In this document: positions 1-6,427 of the stretch, piece after piece
How the letters are laid out: each line of letters starts with the position of its first letter
How positions within the stretch are numbered: position 1 is the stretch's first letter
Source: Brachybacterium halotolerans
GTDB taxonomy: Bacteria > Actinomycetota > Actinomycetes > Actinomycetales > Dermabacteraceae
NCBI RefSeq assembly: GCF_016623465.1
Contig: NZ_JAEDAJ010000018.1
Coordinates: 1 to 33,054 of the forward strand
Length of the DNA: 33,054 nt
Reading direction: 5' to 3'
Position numbers and translations under genes: made by a program
The notes under the pieces: model-generated
Databases searched by the model: none
The model's input: only the letters and a program-made list of their open reading frames with translations
Told to the model about the DNA's origin: nothing

Positions 1-27
1 ATTCTGGTTCGCCACGCTCTCATCGTG

Positions 28-44
28 TGGGGCCACCGGCCCCA
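28..44. terminator. Hairpin, probable terminator after the DUF4353 gene
   Basis: A perfect 7-bp inverted repeat, TGGGGCC-acc-GGCCCCA, with a 3-base loop lies about 48 bases past the stop codon of the minus-strand DUF4353 gene. There is no T-tract, which is usual for actinobacterial terminators. It could serve either strand. Bases 1-27 and 45-91 show nothing else I can name. Confidence 0.45.
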
Positions 45-91
45 GGACGCCGCGTCGGCCGCGCAGGCCGCTGGGGCAAGCGAGCCGGGCG

Positions 92-1705
92 TCAGGAGTC
101 GGTCGTCGAGGACGCGGAGTCCGTGCTCGCATCGCTGCTCTGCTGGTCGGGAGGCGTGCCGCCCTGGCTGCCCTGACCGCCCTGGTCGCCGCCCATGCCA
201 CCCGCCTGCGACTGCAGGTCGTCGGCCGAGGTGATCTCGGTGCCGTTCGCCGTGAGCGTCGCCCCGTCGAAGGTCACGTCGCCGTTCGCGTCGACGGGGG
301 AGTCCCCGCCGTTGTCGGCGCTCGTGATGGTGATGTCTCCGCCGGTCAGCGAGATGGAGCCATTCGAGTCGAGGCCGTCGTAGTCGGCGTCGATGGTGAC
401 GGTGCCGCCGGAGATCGACAGCCACGAGCCGTCGTCCTCCTCGCTGCCCCCGCCCGGGCCCTGCTGCTGGGCGTCGGCGCTGTCCGTCGCGCTGCTCGAA
501 TCCGTGGAGTCAGCCGAATCCGTGGAGCCGGTGGAGTCCGACGACTCCTCCGCCGCGGCCTCCTCCTCGGTGGTCGCGGCGGTGGAGTTGATGCCGTCGT
601 CCGAGGCCGTGATGTCCACGGTGCCGCCCTCGATCATGACGTCGTTCGCCTCGAGGCCCTCCTGGGACTTCTCGATGGTCAGCGTGCCGTCGGCGATCTC
701 GATCGCCTGTTCGGCGTCGATGCCGTCGTCGCCGGCGTCGATGGTGAAGCTGCCGGCGGTGATGAGCACCCAGCCGCGGTCCTCGTCCTCGTAGTTGTCG
801 GACTTGATGGCGTCGCCGCCGCTGGTGATGTCGAAGGTGCCGCCGGTGATGTCCACGTAGTCCTTGCCGCGGATGCCGTCGTCGGCCGCGGTGACCGTGA
901 GGTCGCCGCCGACGATCGCGAGGCCGTCCTTCGTGGAGATGCCGTCGTTCGTGTTGCCGGTGACCGAGAGCGCGCCGCTGCCGGCGATCGTGAGATCGGA
1001 GGCCGAGGCGATCGCCGCGACGGGCGTCGCGTCGTCCGCGACCTCGTAGTCCGAGCCGTCCTCGACGGAGTTCTCCGTGCCGTCGGCCAGGTACAGGGTG
1101 GCCTCGTCCGCGCTGGTCACGGAGATGCCGGGGCCGCTGCTCGAGGTGATCGAGGCGTCGTCGAGGATGATCGTGACGTCCTCGTCGTCCGGGGCGTCGA
1201 CGACCAGCTGGCCGTCGCTCAGCGACCCGGAGACCCGGTAGACGCCGCCCTCGGTGATCGTCACGGTCGAGCCGTCGACGCTCACTCCCGAGGAGTCGGA
1301 GGTCGACCCGTCGTCGGAGAGGGTGATCGCCTGCTCGTCGGCCTCGTCCCAGTTCAGGTCGTCCTGGTCGTAGTGGGTGTCGAGGGTGGTCAGGTCCAGG
1401 CTCGAGAGCATGTCGTTGCTCGCCGAGGTGCTCGAGCTCGAGGTGGTGCTCGCCGCCGCCTCGCTGCTCGAGGAGGCGCCGGTGACCGCGGTCGCCGCGC
1501 CGCACGCCGCGAGGGCGAGGGTCGCGGCGCCCGCCGCCACGGCGGTCATGGTCCGACGGATGCTGCGCGCGCTGCGGCCGCGTCTGCGCCCGGTCGGCGG
1601 AGCGGTGGGCGTCGGCGGGGCGGCCGACGCCGGTGCTGACGCCGACGGGGCGGGGGTCGCGGACTCGGTGGTCGACGGGTTCTCGGGGGTGTGCTGGCTG
1701 GTCAT
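92..1705 (-). CDS. Carbohydrate-binding domain-containing lipoprotein (DUF4353 family)
   Basis: The protein has 537 residues and is predicted to be an exported lipoprotein. Residues 1-50 are a Ser/Pro/Thr/Ala-rich cytoplasmic leader ending in a basic stretch (RRRGRSARSIRR). A hydrophobic segment with the lipobox LAAC and Cys68 as the lipidated residue follows. The body is a run of short beta-type repeats (GGTVTITA, DDGI, GDLTVTA patterns), typical of the parallel-beta DUF4353 family. It is broken by an acidic Ser/Thr/Asp/Ala-rich linker and ends in a Gly/Gln/Ser-rich tail. The start is supported by an AGAGGA ribosome site about 9 bases upstream. It is the last gene of the unit with the VTC polymerase and DUF4956 genes, with a 103-base gap to the former. 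In this family carbohydrate binding is an annotation rather than a proven activity. A surface role, perhaps holding or sensing a polymer, is inference. Confidence 0.85.
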   Translation of the reverse strand: MTSQHTPENPSTTESATPAPSASAPASAAPPTPTAPPTGRRRGRSARSIRRTMTAVAAGAATLALAACGAATAVTGASSSSEAAASTTSSSSTSASNDMLSSLDLTTLDTHYDQDDLNWDEADEQAITLSDDGSTSDSSGVSVDGSTVTITEGGVYRVSGSLSDGQLVVDAPDDEDVTIILDDASITSSSGPGISVTSADEATLYLADGTENSVEDGSDYEVADDATPVAAIASASDLTIAGSGALSVTGNTNDGISTKDGLAIVGGDLTVTAADDGIRGKDYVDITGGTFDITSGGDAIKSDNYEDEDRGWVLITAGSFTIDAGDDGIDAEQAIEIADGTLTIEKSQEGLEANDVMIEGGTVDITASDDGINSTAATTEEEAAAEESSDSTGSTDSADSTDSSSATDSADAQQQGPGGGSEEDDGSWLSISGGTVTIDADYDGLDSNGSISLTGGDITITSADNGGDSPVDANGDVTFDGATLTANGTEITSADDLQSQAGGMGGDQGGQGSQGGTPPDQQSSDASTDSASSTTDS

Positions 1706-1808
1706 GGTGATCGTGTCCTCTCGCGGCCGGGGGCCGTGGTGATGGCTGAAGGAGTCGTGGTGGTGGGAGACGTGCTGACGGCTGGTCCTGTGGTGATGCG
1801 GGGCCTCC

Positions 1809-2630
1809 TCACGCCGCCCGCTGCGCCGGCGAGCGGACCTTCTGGAGGGTGCGGTGCCAGCGGTTCGTCGGCAGGCGCGGGTCCAGCAGGGCGAGGCCCG
1901 TCGCGAACTTCGAGATCCGCACGGGGCGGTGTCCGTCGGCCCAGAGCAGACGGTCGGCGCGTCCCGGCCGGGTGCCCGCCTTCGTCTCGATGACGACGAG
2001 GTTCTCGAGGTCGTAGCCGGGCAGCGGCGCGGTCGCGGCGTGCCGGCCCGTGCCCGTCGGGCGCTGCGTGCCGGGGATCTCCCAGCGCAGGTCGGCGTCG
2101 ATCGTCACGCGGCTCTCCTCGCCGGTGACCAGGAGCGTCGTGCGGTCGTAGCGGGTGGTGAGCACCGGCCCGAGCTCCCCGTCGAGGGTGCATCCGGCGC
2201 TGTCGAGCGCGGTGTCGACGAACTCCCGGGAGGTGCCCTCGAGAGGGCCGGCGGACGGGTCGCCCTCGGATCCGGCGGGCAGCGGGATCCGCTGCTTGGA
2301 GGAGCCCCCGCGTCCGGTGGCGGTCTTCACCTCGAGGAACGCGGTGCCGGAGTCGACGTACTCGCGGCAGCGGATCTTCGCGCGCCGGCGGCGCCTGCCG
2401 GCCGCGGCGCGGAAGGTCGCGAGATCGGCGGTGTCGTAGTAGGTGGAGGCGTAGCGGAAGGTGCGCCGGCCGGCGATCTCGAGGACGCGCACGCTGCCGT
2501 CGAGCTCGGAGAGCAGCATGTGCACGGTCTCGCGGGGCACCAGGTACTTGCGGTCCACGCGGGTCATCAGGCCGGCGCGCTCGGAGATCTCCTCGAGGCC
2601 CACGGCGGGGAGGCTGCTCAGGCTGGTCAT
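1809..2630 (-). CDS. VTC domain polyphosphate polymerase-like protein
   Basis: This 273-residue protein is a stand-alone VTC domain, the fold that in yeast Vtc4 makes polyphosphate from ATP inside a beta-barrel tunnel. Visible tunnel-type residues are DRKYLV near the N-terminus, RTFRYASTYYDT, then KIRCREY, FLEVK, a TTRYDRTTL strand, IDADLRW and VIETK near the C-terminus. They correspond to the basic and acidic positions of the family. No membrane segment or signal is present, so it is probably cytoplasmic. The ATG overlaps the TGA of the DUF4956 gene (ATGA), so the two are translationally coupled. I rejected the in-frame extension to 3401 because it runs across the DUF4956 gene. Polyphosphate synthesis is inferred from the family. 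Bacterial VTC proteins next to DUF4956 have not, to my knowledge, been shown to make it. Confidence 0.88.
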   Translation of the reverse strand: MTSLSSLPAVGLEEISERAGLMTRVDRKYLVPRETVHMLLSELDGSVRVLEIAGRRTFRYASTYYDTADLATFRAAAGRRRRRAKIRCREYVDSGTAFLEVKTATGRGGSSKQRIPLPAGSEGDPSAGPLEGTSREFVDTALDSAGCTLDGELGPVLTTRYDRTTLLVTGEESRVTIDADLRWEIPGTQRPTGTGRHAATAPLPGYDLENLVVIETKAGTRPGRADRLLWADGHRPVRISKFATGLALLDPRLPTNRWHRTLQKVRSPAQRAA

Positions 2631-3331
2631 CGCGCGACCCCCTGCACGTGGCGGGAGGCGTCGGCCCGCGCGTCGGACGGGGCGTCCGACGCGGCGACGG
2701 GGGAGGCCATGCTGGTGCGCCCGACCGAGGCGCTCGAGCGCTCGTCGGCGCTGGCCTCGATCGGCGCGGCGGCGCCCGCCGGGCGCTCGCCGGTGAGGCG
2801 GTAGCGGACGTCGACCGTGGTGGTGTCCGAGACGGTGTCCAGTCGCTGCACGCTGAGCGAGGTCACGCGGCCGCCGAGCATGCGGGAGAGGTGCGCGCGC
2901 AGCTCGTCCTCGTCGGCGATCGCGCGGTCGACGACCACCACCTGACGGCGGTGCGCGGCGAGCAGCGCGGGATGGTCGACGAGGGTCATGGTGAGGACGA
3001 TGAGCGCCATGAACGCCGCGCCCATCCAGGCCGGCGTGACGGACAGCCCGCCCACGAGGCCGAGGGCCAGGAAGGCGAAGTAGTAGGCGATCTCGTGCTG
3101 CGCGAGCTCGTCGGAGCGCAGGCGGATGATCGACAGGACGCCGAACAGGCCCAGGCCGATCCCGGCGCTCACGGCCGAGTTCGCGAGCAGGGCGGAGACG
3201 GCGAGGACCCCGACGTTGATGCCGAGGAACGCGACGACGAGGTCGCGTCGGCGATGGCGGGGCCAGTAGATGCCGAAGGTCAGGGTCGCGGCGGCGACGA
3301 GATCCAGGGCGTACAGGGGGATGGCGGACAT
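2627..3331 (-). CDS. DUF4956 domain-containing membrane protein
   Basis: This 234-residue integral membrane protein has about four hydrophobic segments in residues 4-120. The segments surround the conserved family core FGVLSIIRLRSDELAQHEIAYYFAFLALGL. After the last segment comes a soluble domain of about 60 residues (VVVVDRAIADEDELRAHLSRMLGGRVTSLSVQRLDTVSDTTTVDVRYRL) and a low-complexity Ala/Ser tail. The ATG has a GGAG site 9 bases upstream. It leads the unit and overlaps the VTC gene by 4 bases. DUF4956 proteins recur beside VTC polymerases in Gram-positive bacteria. That suggests a membrane partner, perhaps an export path or a sensor for the product, but the function is unknown. Confidence 0.88.
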   Translation of the reverse strand: MSAIPLYALDLVAAATLTFGIYWPRHRRRDLVVAFLGINVGVLAVSALLANSAVSAGIGLGLFGVLSIIRLRSDELAQHEIAYYFAFLALGLVGGLSVTPAWMGAAFMALIVLTMTLVDHPALLAAHRRQVVVVDRAIADEDELRAHLSRMLGGRVTSLSVQRLDTVSDTTTVDVRYRLTGERPAGAAAPIEASADERSSASVGRTSMASPVAASDAPSDARADASRHVQGVAR

Positions 3332-3342
3332 GACGTGTGCTC

Positions 3343-3366
3343 CTCGATGATCGGTATGACATCGAG
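3343..3366 (-). promoter_or_regulatory. Inverted repeat touching the ribosome site of the DUF4956 gene
   Basis: Two perfect 7-bp arms, CTCGATG and CATCGAG, are separated by 10 bases. The arm nearest the gene shares bases with the GAGGAG ribosome site of the DUF4956 gene, which starts at 3331. It could be an operator or an mRNA hairpin that limits translation of the VTC unit. No function is shown by sequence alone. Confidence 0.35.
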
Positions 3367-3427
3367 AATCCGGTCCGCTCCTGTGGAGCCCCTATGTCCA
3401 CCCTGTCGCGGGTGTATGAGAGGTGAA

Positions 3428-3447
3428 CACCCGGGCGGTCCGGGGTG
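3428..3447. terminator. Imperfect hairpin between the VOC gene and the VTC unit
   Basis: CACCCGG pairs with CCGGGGTG, with one bulged G, around a short loop. It lies 34 to 53 bases past the stop codon of the minus-strand VOC gene and upstream of the DUF4956 promoter region. It is probably that gene's terminator. The rest of 3367-3480 shows nothing clear. Confidence 0.25.
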
Positions 3448-3480
3448 ACAGTCCTGGTCAGAGGCTGATGAGCGTGGTCC

Positions 3481-3933
3481 TCATGCGACGATCTCCATCT
3501 CGAACCCCTGTGCGTTCTCGAGGAACAGGGCCGTGTGCTCGGGGCCTCCCGCGTGCGGATAGGCCTCGGCGAAGAGCTCGGACCACCCGTGCTCCGGGGT
3601 CTCCTCGCGCAGACGGTCGAGCGCGTCGAGGGCGGAGCCCGCGGCCGCGCCGTCGGGCTGCGGGAGGTGCAGCGCGAGGTGGTTCAGGCCCGGCCGCATG
3701 CGGTCGTGGACCTCGCCGACGACGGCCGGGGACTGCTCGAGCACCACGTACACCCCGCTCGGGTGGCGCCAGATGCGGCCCGCCGGCCAGTCCGGATCCG
3801 ACTCGCCCGTCCAGCCGAGCGCCCCGAGCAGCCAATCGAAGGACGGCGCGGCGCCCGCGAGGTCGTGCGTCCACAGCTCCACGTGGTGCAGGGGCTGAGG
3901 CGCCGGTGAGGGGCGGTCGGTGGGCTGATCCAT
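3481..3933 (-). CDS. VOC family (glyoxalase/bleomycin resistance fold) protein
   Basis: This 150-residue protein is a single VOC module. It opens with LHHVELWTHDLAGAAPSFDWLLGALGW, the usual first beta-alpha-beta unit, and a later strand reads GLNHLALHL. The C-terminus repeats the pattern with HTALFLENAQGFEMEIV. The two His residues and the final Glu are placed like the metal ligands of VOC enzymes, so a divalent-metal enzyme is plausible, but the substrate cannot be read. The ATG at 3933 follows a TACGCT hexamer by 6 bases with no ribosome site, which suggests a leaderless transcript. It lies 22 bases downstream of soxR on the same strand and may be part of the same oxidative or xenobiotic response. 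That link is inference from position. Confidence 0.82.
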   Translation of the reverse strand: MDQPTDRPSPAPQPLHHVELWTHDLAGAAPSFDWLLGALGWTGESDPDWPAGRIWRHPSGVYVVLEQSPAVVGEVHDRMRPGLNHLALHLPQPDGAAAGSALDALDRLREETPEHGWSELFAEAYPHAGGPEHTALFLENAQGFEMEIVA

Positions 3934-3939
3934 GGGGTG

Positions 3940-3945
3940 AGCGTA
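3940..3945 (-). promoter_or_regulatory. -10 hexamer TACGCT, leaderless start of the VOC gene
   Basis: TACGCT on the minus strand ends 6 bases before the ATG at 3933. No purine-rich ribosome site lies between. The spacing fits transcription starting at or next to the start codon. Confidence 0.45.
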
Positions 3946-3955
3946 CGGGGAGCCC

Positions 3956-4465
3956 TCACTCCTCGTCGGGGTGCGGGAACACGCGGCGCGCGCCCGGGCC
4001 CGATGCCCCGAGGGCGTCGTCGGGGTTGTAGATCGCGCACTGGCGCATGGAGAGGCAGCCGCAGCCCACGCACATCGAGAGCCCGTCGCGCACCTGCTCG
4101 AGCTCGCGGATCCGCCGGTCCAGCCGCGGCCGCCACTCGCGGGCGAGCCGCGCCCAGTCGCGCTTGGTGGGCGCGTGGTCGGGCGGGAAGCGCGAGAAGG
4201 CCTCGGAGATCTCGGCGAGGGAGAGGCCGACGTGCTGCGCGGCCTGGATGACGGCGATGCGGCGCAGCACGGTGCGGGCGTAGCGCCGCTGGTTGCCCGA
4301 GGTGCGCTCGCTGGTCAGCAGCCCGCGGGACTCGTAGTGCCGGATCGCGCTGGTCGCGACGCCCGCGCGCTCGGCGACCTCCCCGATGCTCAGTCGCTGC
4401 TCGGGCGAGGCGTGCGCCCCCGAGGACTCGTCGCGGAAGGCGCGGTCGGTGCGGTCGGCGGTCAT
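3956..4465 (-). CDS. soxR: Redox-sensing MerR-family regulator SoxR
   Basis: This 169-residue MerR-family activator begins its winged helix with LSIGEVAERAGVATSAIRHYESRGLL. A dimerisation helix leads to the iron-sulfur cluster motif CVGCGCLSMRQC. Cys132, 135, 137 and 143 match the CX2CXCX5C spacing that holds the [2Fe-2S] cluster in SoxR. The cluster is oxidised by superoxide or redox-active compounds, which switches promoter activation on. I chose ATG 4465 because the longer in-frame version would run through the SoxR box and into the MBL gene. It is divergent from the MBL-fold gene, with the operator between them serving both directions. In many actinobacteria SoxR answers redox-active metabolites rather than superoxide as such. 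Which applies here cannot be read from the sequence. Confidence 0.93.
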   Translation of the reverse strand: MTADRTDRAFRDESSGAHASPEQRLSIGEVAERAGVATSAIRHYESRGLLTSERTSGNQRRYARTVLRRIAVIQAAQHVGLSLAEISEAFSRFPPDHAPTKRDWARLAREWRPRLDRRIRELEQVRDGLSMCVGCGCLSMRQCAIYNPDDALGASGPGARRVFPHPDEE

Positions 4466-4492
4466 GCGAGAAGTCTGCGCCGCGAAGCCCTT

Positions 4493-4514
4493 GACTTCAA
4501 GTGGACTTGAGGTC
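4493..4514. promoter_or_regulatory. SoxR box in the divergent soxR/MBL promoter
   Basis: A 22-bp palindrome reads GACTTCAAGT-gg-ACTTGAGGTC. Only one position in each 10-base arm breaks symmetry, and the core closely resembles the known SoxR operator with CTCAAGT/ACTTGAG half-sites. TTGACT at 4491-4496 is a fair -35 for the plus-strand gene. A 19-base spacer would put GAAGGT at 4516-4521 in the -10 position, as expected for long-spacer promoters of MerR activators. In the other direction CTGACC and AGGGCT stand in the same geometry. One box can therefore serve both genes. Confidence 0.88.
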
Positions 4515-4547
4515 AGAAGGTGATGGTCTTCAAGGAGAGGCCTGATC

Positions 4548-5420
4548 ATGACCCGGAACGTCAGCACCATCGACCACCCCGAAATGCTCGACGCGCACGC
4601 CGCCACCCGCGGGCTCCTGCAGTGCGCCACGTGCGGCGTCGAGTACGACGCGAAGGATCATCCCGACATCTGCCCGATCTGCGCGGACGAGCGCCAGTAC
4701 CTCCCCGCCGACGGGATCCAGCACTGGGCGGACCCCTCCCGCTACGCCGGGCCGCTCGAGCTCGTCGAGCTCGAGCAGGGGCTGTTCGCGCTGCGCGACG
4801 TGGAGGGCGTGGGCATCGGGCAGGAGGCCAACGTACTGGTCACCGAGCACGGCAACGTGATGGTCGAGGTGCCCGCCGCGATCACCGACTCCGCGATCGC
4901 CGCCGTCCGCGACCTCGGGCCGATGCGGGCCATCGTCCCCAGCCACCCGCACATGTTCGGTCTGCAGTCGGCCTGGTCGAACGCGCTCGGGGGCGTGCCG
5001 GTGTGGGTCTCCCGGGCCGACGCCGCCTGGCTGGGCCGGACGCCCGCGCGGATCCATCTGTGGGAAGGTCAGGAGCAGGTGGTCCCCGGGGTCACGGCGG
5101 CCCAGCTCGGTGGCCATTTCCCCGGCAGCGCCATCGTGCACTGGACAGGGGGCGACGGGCGCGGGGTGCTGCTCTCGGGCGACACCATCGCGCCCAACCC
5201 GGACGGTCACACGCTCGCGTTCATGCGCTCCTACCCCAACCGGATCCCGCTGTCCGGGCCCGTCGCGCTGCGCGTCGCCGAGGGCGCCGCGCGCTTCGAC
5301 TTCGACCGGCTCTACGGGAACTTCGCGGGGGCCGTGCTGCAGGACGCGCGCGAGGCGGTGCTCGCCTCGGCCCGTCGGCATGCGGCCTGGGCGAGTGGGG
5401 AGCACGACGAGCTGACCTGA
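4548..5420 (+). CDS. MBL-fold metallo-hydrolase with N-terminal zinc ribbon, SoxR target
   Basis: The protein has 290 residues. An N-terminal zinc ribbon or rubredoxin-like knuckle has Cys26, 29, 42 and 45 (CATCG...CPICADERQYL). It is followed by a metallo-beta-lactamase fold. The usual HxHxDH metal motif reads SHPHMFG: His133 and His135 are kept but the Asp-His pair is replaced by Phe137-Gly138. His190 (GGHFPG) and Asp212 (LSGDT) are kept. This suggests one metal site instead of two. The ATG has a strong AAGGAGAGG site 7 bases upstream, and the gene lies directly behind the SoxR box, so it is very likely SoxR-controlled. The Cys4 module could carry iron and take part in electron transfer, or simply bind zinc. 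The substrate is unknown. A detoxifying role against redox-cycling compounds is inference from the regulator. Confidence 0.85.
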   Translation: MTRNVSTIDHPEMLDAHAATRGLLQCATCGVEYDAKDHPDICPICADERQYLPADGIQHWADPSRYAGPLELVELEQGLFALRDVEGVGIGQEANVLVTEHGNVMVEVPAAITDSAIAAVRDLGPMRAIVPSHPHMFGLQSAWSNALGGVPVWVSRADAAWLGRTPARIHLWEGQEQVVPGVTAAQLGGHFPGSAIVHWTGGDGRGVLLSGDTIAPNPDGHTLAFMRSYPNRIPLSGPVALRVAEGAARFDFDRLYGNFAGAVLQDAREAVLASARRHAAWASGEHDELT

Positions 5421-5452
5421 GGCGGCTTCACCTGCACGGCCATGTGGCTGGA

Positions 5453-5980
5453 TCAGTCCGGCCGGGGGAACCGCAGGCGGTCGAGGATCGACGCGACCGC
5501 AGCATCGACGGACATCTCGCTCGTGTCGAGCCGGAGGTCGGACACGATGCGCATGCGTTCGTCAGCCCATCCCGCATGCATCTTTGCGAGGAAGTCCGGA
5601 TCCCGTGAAAGGCCTCGGGTCGGATCATCCTGCGCGCGTCGCAGCGCAGTGGTGAAGGGGGCTTCCACGACGACCATGAACACGGGAGTGCCGTCGGGGA
5701 TGCTGCGCTGCACGAGGTCGAGTTCGTCGAGGCTCCCGGGCCCCTCGGCGACCACCACGTCGAGTCCTGCCTGCAACCAGCGGCCCGTGACCATCGCGAA
5801 GATCGCGTGGGCGTCGGACCAGTCCGGAAGGGTGGGGCGGGTCATGTCGGCGATCTGATCGAGTTCCACGAGCGCCGCCGCGCGTTCCTGTTCGCGAAGT
5901 GCATCGACGAGCGCTCGAGCGGTTGTGCTCTTGCCGCCGGCGAGGGGGCCGATGATGAGGACGAGCTGGGTCCGCGACAT
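5453..5980 (-). CDS. Small P-loop kinase-like ATPase
   Basis: This 175-residue protein carries a Walker A motif at residues 10-18 (GPLAGGKST), a hydrophobic strand VVVAEGPG and a C-terminal SILDRL helix. The order is that of small nucleotide or antibiotic-type phosphotransferases with a P-loop. The substrate is not recognisable. I chose the ATG at 5980, 11 bases past the stop of the VOC gene. A TTG at 6019 in the same frame would overlap that gene and has no ribosome site. It is the last gene of the LacI-controlled cassette and converges on the MBL gene across a 32-base gap. It could phosphorylate a product of the pathway, but nothing in the sequence proves this. Confidence 0.75.
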   Translation of the reverse strand: MSRTQLVLIIGPLAGGKSTTARALVDALREQERAAALVELDQIADMTRPTLPDWSDAHAIFAMVTGRWLQAGLDVVVAEGPGSLDELDLVQRSIPDGTPVFMVVVEAPFTTALRRAQDDPTRGLSRDPDFLAKMHAGWADERMRIVSDLRLDTSEMSVDAAVASILDRLRFPRPD

Positions 5981-5991
5981 CTCCGTGTCGT

Positions 5992-6426
5992 TCAGTCCGG
6001 CCGCACGGCGCTCAGACAAAAGGGGTGGCCGACGGGGTCGAGCATGACCCGCCAGCGTGCGGGATCGGGCTGCGTCGGAGCTTCGACTCCGCCGATCGCG
6101 AGGACCACGCGCGAGGCGGCGTCGAGGTCATCGGCGGCGAGATCGAGGTGCATCTGCTGGTGCTGCGGGCCGTCCGGCCACTGCGGGGCGACATAGTCGT
6201 CGGCCCTCATCAGGGTGATCATCGGGCCCGCCCCCGCGAGGGAGACGACGGATCCGTCGGGAGTCGCGAAGGCTTCCGCGAGGCCCAGCAGCGAGCAGTA
6301 GAAGGGCGCTAGCGCGCGCGGATCCGGGCAGTCGATCGAGACCGAGGCGAGCGGGGCGATCGCGGAAGGGACGTCGCCAGGCGCGGGCATGGGTGTCATG
6401 TCTCCACGGTATTCCCATCTTGTCAT
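5992..6426 (-). CDS. VOC family protein of the sugar-uptake cassette
   Basis: A single VOC module of about 144 residues. It starts a beta strand ASVSIDCPDPRALAPFYCSLLGL and carries the second-half pattern HQQMHLDLAADDLDAA. It closes with WRVMLDPVGHPFCL, a very typical VOC C-terminus. The ATG at 6426 sits two bases past the stop of the GMC oxidoreductase gene with GAGGTGAC just before it, so translational coupling is likely. A later ATG at 6399 is possible and would give 135 residues. The family includes isomerases, lyases, dioxygenases and binding proteins, so the reaction is not assigned. Position after an oxidase-type enzyme suggests it processes or protects against an oxidised product. Confidence 0.78.
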   Translation of the reverse strand: MTRWEYRGDMTPMPAPGDVPSAIAPLASVSIDCPDPRALAPFYCSLLGLAEAFATPDGSVVSLAGAGPMITLMRADDYVAPQWPDGPQHQQMHLDLAADDLDAASRVVLAIGGVEAPTQPDPARWRVMLDPVGHPFCLSAVRPD

Positions 6427-6427
6427 G

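Noticed and set aside
2631..3401. N-terminal extension of the VTC protein
   Set aside because: It would overlap the whole DUF4956 gene in another frame and is Arg/Pro-rich noise. The ATGA junction at 2627-2630 marks the real start.
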